64,000 nt of DNA from Macrocystis pyrifera (taxonomy: Eukaryota; Sar; Phaeophyceae; Laminariales; Laminariaceae), in contig JASSKH010000001.1 in the NCBI GenBank assembly GCA_031763025.1, forward strand, positions 17,771,142 through 17,835,141, in the 5' to 3' direction. The notes beneath the pieces were generated by a model. It ran no database searches and was not told the DNA's origin. It was given only the letters and a program-made list of their open reading frames with translations. Within the stretch, counting starts at the first letter, position 1. The number at the start of each line of letters is the position of its first letter. Positions 56,160 through 64,000 of the stretch are shown here, piece after piece. The translations under genes and the position numbers were made by a program.

Positions 56160-58654
56160 CGTATTGGGAATCACCTCCGAAAATCGTGATTAGTCATGAT
56201 TTTTTATAATACATATAGAATACGCGCGTTCGGCTTATTATAACACTGGTAAAATTCAGTAAAAACGGGATCTAGACGAGACGTATTACGCGGCTTGCAA
56301 AGTTGAGTATCAACTACTATACTTAATCAGTCGAACTCACAGCTGACGGATTTCATAATTTGACTGAATCATAATCGCATCAACGTGGCTTTGATTTTTT
56401 TTTTTTTATAATCATGATCAATCCATCAACCTATTATATTTGTTGATTTTTGCTGATTTCTTTCCATGAACTTGACTTTCATGCATCGCGCTATACCGCC
56501 GCGGCACTGCTGTAAGCGTCCGTCAGATTGACAGGAACAGGGGAGGACGCCCTGCTCGCTGTCGTGTATCACGTGGAAAGATAGGAGTAGCGTTACAGTG
56601 GTACACTTAAAAATATGCTACGGAAAACGGGGTTGCATATTTTTGCGACTGTGACTAAGTTGCCGCGTGAGAAACTGCTCATGCTCGACAACACCCCCCT
56701 CTATCTACTCCCGATGATGGCTGCTGGCGAAGCTCATCACAAAGATCACGGCACCGTTCATGGGGGGCCAAGCAGAAAGTCATTGCACAATGTTATGTTC
56801 GTTGATCTCCGCCATCTGCTGCTCAGTGCTCGACAAACAGCATCCCCTGTCTCGACAAACAGAACCTTTATGGTGTCCCTCTAATTTGTACGCTACCAAC
56901 ATGCCAACGACAGACTTGCGATAACTTGTCACATCACCGAAGTGGTTACAGCAAACTACCACAGGTTGTCTTTGATGCTCTCATGGAGGAATGTTGTGTC
57001 TGCTACTGTTTCCCCCGACATGCGATTACATTTTGACGTTATCACCAAGCTGTCCTGCGAGAACAGACATTCTGATGCTGCCGACAAGGACTGGGTCGCA
57101 CGATAATTGCAAGCCAGCTAGGCGACGTGAGGGTACAACAGTTTGCTCTGCTTCCACCACGCGAGAGGGCCACCTGGGCGCTCCACTGTCTCTTCGGTGA
57201 CCTTCCCAACTTTGTACGCCTCCCACTCGTTCATGACCACCATTCGGGGAGCCGCCATCACTTTCTGCACGCTCCCTGGGGGCGGAGTCGCGCGTCTTCT
57301 TTCTCGAGCGGCTTACAAGCAGCGGCATTCTGGATGGAACGCGAGAGCCACAATCTAGCCCTGCGGTCCTTCGTTGAGTCGGCCTCTGTGTGGAGCGGCA
57401 GACAATCTGACTCCGTCAATCTTCTCCGCCGGTGAAGGTTGGTGACGAGGATGGCATGTGTATCCTTGTTGATTGTCGAGTCCAACTCGTTCTATATAGG
57501 ACGATAGAAGAAGCACCTGGAGCTCAAGAAAGACCCGAATTCTGCGAGTCGCAAGATAATGGTTTGTCATCGCGTTAGCACATGAAAATGGCAGTAACCT
57601 CGCGTTGCAATCTGAGGCCCGGTGTACATCGTTCTGTATTCTTTTTTGGTGAGCCTTCAGGACTTCACTACACCACGTTTTGGTTTTGTAGACGCGTGCA
57701 GCCACGGACACGAGACAAACGGCTATTATCCACGTCGATCGTCTTTAGTATAATTAGTGACACACCTACCGTACGTAGGCAACCTCGTGCAACACTGCAA
57801 CACTGAAATCGACTCACGGTTTTACGTATCATCGTAACCCCACAAAACAGGCTTGGTGCGTAGGTCTAGGACAGAGGTCACCAGGGGGATGCGCAGAGCG
57901 TTGTCAGTGTGGTTCGAGGCTCATCCAACCTGGAGAGTGTCCTGCGGGTGGAACCTCGCATACATGTCCGTCTCCATCAGGCTGGCGGGGGTCTGGACCA
58001 GTTTATGATATATGGTACAACGTAGGAGTGGTATACCAGTATTCATCTGCAACGGTTCCATGTATCATTTGTTACAGTTTTGTGGTCCGGGTAGACGGGA
58101 AACTAAAACGAAAAGCAACTCGGACGGTGTCAAAGAGTATCAACGACAACCGATAGCAGGGAATCACGGCCCACACGAAAAGTGTATACTATATATTGAC
58201 ATACCATACCTGCTGGCACATTCAAAAGTTGGAGCTGGAGTTTGACCCAATGGAGAAGCTCTGGTAGACAATGATGTCGAGAATGCTGATGGTGATACAC
58301 TTCTCTCCCTTTAGCCGCTTCAAGAAATCCATCTACAGAACGGCGCGATGATCAGAATGTCCTCAAACTACCGTGGGCTAAAGTGGTGCGCGTCTCCCTC
58401 CTGGGTGTGCCAAGGTGGTGATGCGTGTCGTGCCAAGGCTTTTGTTTGTCGTGGTTGCAAACAACGTTATGCCGGCATGAAAACGCATCTCTATGAACAA
58501 TCAAATAATCATGATTCATCAATGAGGTAGCACTGCTCCACATTTAATCACGACCACTTGATTATAATACAAGAACCATGACTAATCAAGCCAAGAAGAC
58601 TCAACAAAATCAAAACATAACCCAAGCTTATTTTTTAGTTGATTCCCAACACTA
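56160..58654. mobile_element. hAT-like DNA transposon relic (about 2.5 kb)
   Basis: This DNA is absent from copy 1 of the long repeat (near 47515-47530), which serves as an empty site. Ends are inverted: CGTATTGGGAATCA at 56160-56173 and its counterpart TGATTCCCAACACT at 58640-58653. A second pair, TGATTAGTCATG (56187-56198) and CATGACTAATCA (58577-58588), lies just inside. Ends of the form YARNGTTGGGAATCA are typical of hAT elements. Flanks GTTCTGAG and ACTCAGAG match at 5 of 8 positions, compatible with an old 8-bp duplication but not proof. Frames inside are short and broken. A minus-strand SFSRGNLVTV phrase near 56690 faintly recalls the hAT C-terminal dimerisation region. No transposase can be called. 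Confidence 0.65.
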
Positions 58655-59330
58655 CTCAGAGATCACATTGCTAGGCATCAAAATCGCAGGATGCCTAATC
58701 GCGCGGTCAGCGCGTCTTGGGCCAAAGGCACCACGGCGGCCGTAGGGAATAAGGGCGTTACCAGGGTCCTCAAGCAAGTCGCCTGCGAAATAATAAAGGC
58801 AGTCTTTGTCCTCAACCAACCCAGGTCATCGTCCCTTACTCTGGACGTTGTTTTGGTGCGCACTTTGGAGAGACATGCGGACACGGCCTAGGGCTTTATA
58901 GTGCTGCTGTCTTGTCATGAGAAGATTAATCTCCCGCAGGGATTTCAATTATCACGTACAAGTAGACTTTCGGCCCAAACTGTGGTCGTTTCCTTCCAAC
59001 AGACCCCTTGCAGCCTTACCGCGGAACGATATGATCGGTGTAGATGTACCGACCCACACACACATGATCATAAATCCCTACCACCAGCGAGATTCACCAA
59101 TACTGTTGCCTTGACGTATGGTCGATGACCCGCGATGGAACTGGCGCGGAGTACTCTTCAGCACAGTAGAAATCGCAATATTTTGGCGAGCACTTGCATC
59201 CTTGGGGTATCCTTAGATGCTTCCCACGCTACAATAGCCTGGTTTTGGCGCTGCTGTTCCCTTGAGGGTTCGATACATTCTGCGAAAAGTGTCGGCGACG
59301 AAAGATAGCTAACAGCGAGACGATTCAATG
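58655..59330 (+). repeat. long dispersed repeat, copy 2, right part
   Basis: Resumes the alignment with copy 1 from GAGATCAC at about 58659 (47519 in copy 1) to about 59330 (48192). Confidence 0.85.
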
Positions 59331-59636
59331 AACACTTCAACACTAGTGGTCGGCACCCCTACCGGGCATCAAATGCGAACACCACAAACCTCGCTTGTAA
59401 GAGCAAACATTTTTATCCCACAAACATTCGCTCATTTTGTACCTCTATTAGTCTGTTTATTCTTGTCTATGGTTCCGCTGTGGGTGTCTTTGTGTATGGC
59501 GAGCTGTTACTATCTCTTACTGGTGTGCACCCGTGCATGATCGCAGCACTCTATTGTCGAGTTGTTTTGACAAACAAAATGCGATTCCCACGGTGTACCC
59601 GGATTCCTCCTAAACCCGGGCACATGGCAAATAGAC
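59331..59636. other. anonymous DNA
   Basis: Lies between the long repeat and the YR element end. No feature recognised. Confidence 0.3.
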
Positions 59637-59707
59637 CTGTAGTATTCTCACTTGATGTCCTGGATCATTTGATGTAAGTATTGGATTTTTGGATGAGGCT
59701 TCCTGCG
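59637..59707 (-). repeat. YR element terminal direct repeat, outer copy
   Basis: About 71 bp, almost identical to 60013-60083 (CTGTAGTATTCT to TCCTGCG on the plus strand), 376 bp away. Confidence 0.88.
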
Positions 59708-60012
59708 CGGCAGGGGTCCTCGTCCGGTATTTCGCCCCGCGCTGAGTGGATGAGCGCATCGCCTGCTCTGCGCGGGGATAGTACCTACAAATGATCTGGG
59801 AATTCAAGCCTATGAATGCTCATTCTAATGATGGGTGGGTGGGAGGTCTCAATAAATATGTCGTGTCCCCCTCTGTTCACGAGGTTTTGGGAACGAAATG
59901 ACGAGTGATCGTAAGCGACCACTCCACAATACAGACTCAAGACACTTTCGATGGCGCCCTGAGTTCCATGATTTGTGCCAAATCATTACCTCTGTTGTCA
60001 TCGCCAATTTTA

Positions 60013-60083
60013 CTGTAGTATTCTGACTTGATGTCCTGGATCATTTGATGTAAGTATTGGATTTTTGGATGAGGCCTCCTGCG
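60013..60083 (-). repeat. YR element terminal direct repeat, inner copy
   Basis: Pairs with 59637-59707. The 305-bp stretch between them also resembles the stretch between the two repeats of the 41-kb copy, including the GTCTTGA and CGTCATTTCGTTCC phrases. Confidence 0.88.
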
Positions 60084-60202
60084 TCGACCCGTGGTCTCGC
60101 CCATACTTCGTTGCGTCGTTGGATAGTATTTTGTTGTCTGTCCTCTCAATAAACCACTGGTCAGATACGTACTTGTCTCACCCAAACTTCCTTACGCTTG
60201 CT

Positions 60203-61486
60203 TCAACTCTGTCTCGCACATGCTGCGAAATCCTTCTCAAGCTCGGGCGACACAGGAAGCCGGCGAGCGTCCGCGTAGCGCTGGCCGCGTCTTGTCTTGC
60301 CACCTTGGACCCGGCCACTAGAAGTAGCGCCGATGTAGTACTTTTCTATTGCCTCCGTCTTCCAACCACCTATTTTCATGATCTCGTCCACCGCCGTCCC
60401 GGCCAGGGATCTGGTGAGGGCGTCTCCCACTCGAAAGGAATGCATCGTGAAATGGTTTGGCAGGCCTGCCTTCCCGCAAATGAACCTGCAGGGAAGCCAT
60501 CATTGGGGCTGCGGAGAGGGGCCGAAAACCCCGACCGCCCTCTGTCGTAACCGTGGGGAAAGATGACCGGCGGTTAAATCCCACCCAATCCGCTGCGCAA
60601 AGGATATGTACGATGTATCCGCCCGGCTCGCGCACGTCTCCGGGCAGACCCGGTCTGCCAACAATACTGCCGCCTCGCTAGAAGCATCAAGAGTCTTATC
60701 AAGCTGAAAATAATAAATTATATATATTTGTATATCAAGCCTCTAGACGCTGGGAGCCTCAGAATTTGCGACGCCTGAGTAAAGGAGAGGTCGTATACCC
60801 TGCGCATCGAGCAAACCGCCAGCGCACACAGGGCAATATCTCTTGTCAGAGAGATACGCTCCGCCAGCGAACTACCTACCTGCGCCCGCGACCTCATGTC
60901 GCTCAGCAGGTCCATTAGTGTGTGTTCCAACATTGGAGCCGCCTTATTTACCGGGACCCCGACCTGCGTTTGCTCCTCGGACACAAATGCGAGGTACGAA
61001 TCTACCAATGGACTCGCGCAAGGGTGGCCTACCCGGCGGGCAGAGTCCCACTCTTCCTCTTTCCCGTGTTTTTTTTTTTTTTTTCATGGCCATTTTAAGC
61101 TTAGAAACAGTCCCTTTTCGGATTGACTCAGCCGCGTGCCGTCTTGCGCATGAGGACCCCGCCAGACACGCGTCGTCGCCCGCACGGCCTACGCCTGGGC
61201 AAGACGTCGCATGCACCAGCTTGGTGCCTTTTCCCTGAGTGTCAAGGAAGCAGAGTAAATCGAAGACATCGTCCGGCGTTGCTGTTGTCCAACCACGGGA
61301 TCCGGCCGAAATGACGAGGACGAACGCGTCAAACTCATCGGCTACCCTACTTTTCCGTACCTGCCCGGGGCGCCCTTCTCTCGCCGCCAATACGTTGCGA
61401 CGCCGTGCCTGGAGCTTCTGGACATCCAAGACGACTGGCGACCGCTGTGGGAAGCGCGGGGCGGGCAGAACCCGAACCGGCTGCAC
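60203..61486 (-). pseudogene. tyrosine recombinase of YR retroelement, broken
   Basis: The recombinase would integrate the circular cDNA without a target duplication. The N-terminal part (61486 to about 61100) has TATPDDVFDLLCFLDTQGKG and SCPGVGRAGDDAC. The frame is lost at a T-run (plus strand, about 61068-61084) that gives a false poly-lysine. The middle part (61008-60718) has SLAERISLTRDIALCALAV and MRRVYDLSF, whose Arg is the likely first catalytic residue, then an AT-rich interruption near 60720. A third part (60635-60445) has GFRPLSAAPMM and then one extra base near 60470. The catalytic C-terminus (from 60445) has HSFRVG (HxxR box), AVDEIMKIGGWKT and EKYYIGAT with the candidate nucleophilic Tyr near 60335-60340. 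All catalytic boxes are present but in different frames. Confidence 0.85.
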
Positions 61487-61762
61487 GCCGCACTTTTAAC
61501 AGAAATTAAACTGCGCAAGGTTTTCTTCGTGACATGCGAAGCAAAACGCGAACCGAACCAAGTCCCGGGTCGTCGCGAACCCTCCGCGGGCGGCAGCGCC
61601 ATGAACGGGTCTCCCTCGGGCGCGCTGTGTCCAGCCAAACAACAGAATGGACCCCGATACCCAGTGGGCGTGCGGAAGCGTTTGAGCACGCCGCCTTGAG
61701 ATGGTCCCCGACCGAGGGGGGGGGGTTGTTAGCCAGCCCGTATCATCATAACTATGTAGCGT

Positions 61763-64000
61763 TTATTTATGTACTTTATTATTTTGGGGCAATACTAACC
61801 CAAACTGCGGAAGTCCACCTCGTACGCTATCATCCTCCAGCGAGGGCACCGCCAATTCCTGAGACCAACATCCGCACTGGGCCACTGAAAGCGTCCATCC
61901 GCCGCCGCCGGGGCCACCTCGATAGACCTCACCGAGGCGAGCTGCAAAAAAAAAGGGAACCATTAGGCCTTCACATCTGGTAAGAGGGCAACCGCGTGAG
62001 CCTTGTATTCCGCCATATGTTGGACAATGTGTCCTGCCATGATACGGGGTGGGAAACAATATCCAAAAGCCAGGCCTCCCGTACCCGGCTCGATAGAAAC
62101 GTCCTGCGCAAACACGTCGGTCCCTGCAGAACCCGCACCGTCGTACTGGGAGAAGAAGGGAAGTGCCTCCCCCGTTAAGGGGGATTGCAAGGCCGACGCC
62201 GTACATGCCATGAGGTCCACATTGAACGGGCCCATTTCCGCCCATAACCCTTTAAACGCTGCAGGCGCTACGCGAATAGTGGCCTGCCGTGATGGCCGCG
62301 AGTTTGCACCCTCGACTCCGTTTTTCAGCCGTCGGGGTCCACTTCAACGACAACATGAAACAGTATTCTACCTGGAGCTCGAACAACTGGACCAGCAATG
62401 CGTGAGTCTCGCGGTTCCTAGCACAACTCCGGTTAAACGCGCCCACTACCGACTGGTTATCCACGCCGATGAGCATTGCGCTCGCCTCAACACGTCCGGG
62501 TATCGGGTACAAAATTGCCGTAGGAGGTGGTGTAGGGCCTACATCTCCTTCTGGTTGATGTGCTTTTTCAACCAGTCTGGTGGGAATATTCCCCCCGCGT
62601 GGAAGGTGTGCGCGGTCGTGTTCACCACGCCCCCCCATGCGACCGCGGGCGCAACCGACGATGTGCTCGTCAAGGTCGCCGAGAAATGCCGTGCCCGTTG
62701 CCACGGCCCCTCTTGCGAGGTGGTCGTGATGCCCAATCACTGCCTGAACTCGTCCAACAGGTCCGCCCGTGAGTCGTGCGTAAAGTCGACGGTGCACCGA
62801 CCTGACTTCTCAAGTTCCGCGATACCGCAAACATTGCGTGTGTCCAAAGAGATGCCGGCCGAATAGCGACCGTCATGCTCATGCACTTGCCCGCGATGCG
62901 CTGGAGGGTACGGAAAGACAGCTGTCCCCCATCCACGGCTGCCCGCAGCAGCAGAACCAACTTATCCAGCTTCTCTGGCGGCACTTGGAAGGTAGCGGTG
63001 TCCGAGTTACACGCTGTACCGAGGTATTGCTGCTGCCTATTCGGCCGGAAGTCATACATATTTGCCGACAGGAACTAACCGCACAGAAACGATACCAGCA
63101 TAGTAACGTGTGTTGCCTCTCCCGCCGCCAGCCATTGCGCACGCGCCGCTCGCCCATGGGAGGCCCGAAAGTTGCTGAGCCATGAGTCATCGAGGTAAGC
63201 CAACACCGGAATCCCTTTGGAACGAAGATGGGCTGCCTTCGCCTCACTGAGGGTATGATAGCACCATGGACTCAGACTGAAGCCGAAAGGCAAAACGCAC
63301 CAGCAGTAATCGATACCGCCATACGAGACACCAAAGAGTGGCCAGGAAGATGGGCGCAGGAGGACTGGGTGAAAGGCGGAGGTGTCATCCGGCGAGGTCA
63401 TGAAACACCCTTGTGAGGCAACGCTAGCCACCCGCGCCACCGTATCCGTCGAAAACGGGATGTTCTTGCCTGTTTAACGGCCTCGCGTCGTAAATCAAGC
63501 GGGGTTTGGTCTCCGCTACCGCCAGCGCCATGACCAAACGGGGTCGTGGCGGCCCCCCCGGGGCCCCGGACGTCCGCTCACTTCGCGCCAAACCCACGAT
63601 CGACGAGGGCCTGCACCTCGGCGTCCACACAACTTGCGAAGGCAGGCGGGATGCGGCGTTTTGAACACAGGCCCAGGGAACAACCTAGGCTATACGGGCG
63701 GTCGACCGACGGGCCTCTATAATCCTTGAGGAGAAGGTCGTGGAGACACACCCCTTCGCGTAAGTACGACACCAGCGTGCACCGAAGCGGGTGATCCTGC
63801 AGGATGATGTCCTGCCAGACATCTACATGTCGGCGGACAAAACCCGGCCCGAACTGTTCCCCGTCGCCCCCTGGATCCCACACCGGGGCATCCCACGGCA
63901 TACGTCGCCACGGGCCCTGCATGGGATCAAGAGCGACGTCTGCCACAGATGGCAACCGCCCGGGAACGGCGGGCAGCGCCCCCCGAGCGCACCTACTCAC
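61763..64000 (-). pseudogene. YR retroelement RT-RNase H region, broken and partial
   Basis: The frame at 64000-63578 enters from outside the window and ends with VDAEVQALVDRG, the approach to the RT. RT follows in two frames: PPRPRLVMALAVAETKPRLI (63570-63500) then MTSPDDTSAF with the first catalytic Asp, GIDYCWCVLPFGFSLSPW, and LAYLDDSWLSN with the YLDD box (63440-63075). An in-frame stop near 63075 precedes the thumb/connection segment (QQQYLGTA, LQRIAGKCMSM). RNase H is split among frames (FPPDWLKKHINQKEM, LIGVDNQSVVGAFN, RNRETHALLVQLFELQVEY). Next comes a conserved segment MGPFNVDLMACTAS ... LPFFSQYDGAGSAGTDVFAQ ... MAGHIVQHMAEYKAHAVALL. The domains are those of DIRS-type polyproteins. 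Confidence 0.85.

Larger units (their letters stand above)
59637..64000 (-). mobile_element. YR (DIRS/PAT-order) retroelement relic, 5' end beyond window
   Basis: Read on the minus strand the order is reverse transcriptase (about 63630-62850), RNase H (about 62740-62270), a conserved post-RNase-H segment (62240-61960), tyrosine recombinase (about 61490-60200) and two direct repeats (60013-60083, 59637-59707). RT followed by recombinase instead of integrase defines tyrosine-recombinase retroelements. Each domain is recognisable but split by frameshifts and stops, so the copy is dead. It continues past the right edge. Confidence 0.85.

Noticed and set aside
58348..58530. A BED-type zinc finger near the right end of the hAT-like element
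   Set aside because: CRGCKQRY...H is suggestive, but the spacing of the second His is wrong, and the only transposase-like hint is on the opposite strand.
61060..61090. A poly-lysine stretch in the YR recombinase
   Set aside because: It is the translation of a T-run on the plus strand that shifts the frame, and not a protein feature.
1..64000. A bacterial or phage origin, CRISPR arrays or prokaryotic defence islands
   Set aside because: There are no operons, Shine-Dalgarno-led genes or regularly spaced short repeats with unique spacers. Nested eukaryotic retroelements and sparse genes dominate.

Overview
This is eukaryotic nuclear DNA: gene-poor, dense in transposable elements of several classes at very different ages, and with long stretches without a convincing reading frame. 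The mix (Ty1/copia, a tyrosine-recombinase retroelement of DIRS/PAT order, a LINE with a jockey/RTE-type reverse transcriptase, hAT-like and piggyBac-like DNA elements) and a cysteine-rich secreted/membrane protein would fit a stramenopile such as a brown alga. That assignment is an inference from general familiarity, not a search result.

Layout. 1-2381: non-coding DNA with a decayed GGTACG-rich repeat. 2382-10277: a complete, young Ty1/copia retrotransposon with 515/514-bp LTRs, a 5-bp TAGCT target duplication, gag, protease, integrase, reverse transcriptase and RNase H. Its single gag-pol frame is broken by two frameshifts beside homopolymers and one TGA. 11.48-13.32 kb: minus-strand LINE reverse-transcriptase relic. 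13-37 kb: mostly anonymous DNA with two MITE families, old tandem arrays at 19-21 kb and 34-34.8 kb, a small minus-strand ORF at 31.8-32.1 kb and a tRNA-like pol III unit at 37.0 kb. 37.6-39.0 kb: minisatellite of about 80 bp unit. 40.25-41.4 kb: plus-strand relic of a tyrosine-recombinase (YR) retroelement, followed at 41.4-42.75 kb by repeats ordered A1-B1A2-B2.

42.7-48.2 kb and 54.5-59.3 kb are two diverged copies of one long dispersed repeat. Each copy is split by a different insertion: about 3.2 kb of CAG-rich repeats in the first and a hAT-like element of about 2.5 kb in the second. Between them, at 50.6-51.8 kb on the minus strand, lies the only clearly intact cellular-type gene, a 416-residue protein with signal peptide, CxC/WxC cysteine modules and three membrane segments. 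From 59.6 kb to the right edge a second, longer YR retroelement relic runs on the minus strand (RT, RNase H, recombinase, terminal direct repeats) and continues beyond the window.

No cooperating cellular pathway is visible. The biology here is mobile elements nesting and decaying. The most informative signals are the architecture of the copia element, the conserved direct-repeat ends of the two YR elements, two short MITE families whose copies can be aligned inside the window, and the unusual cysteine-rich membrane protein.
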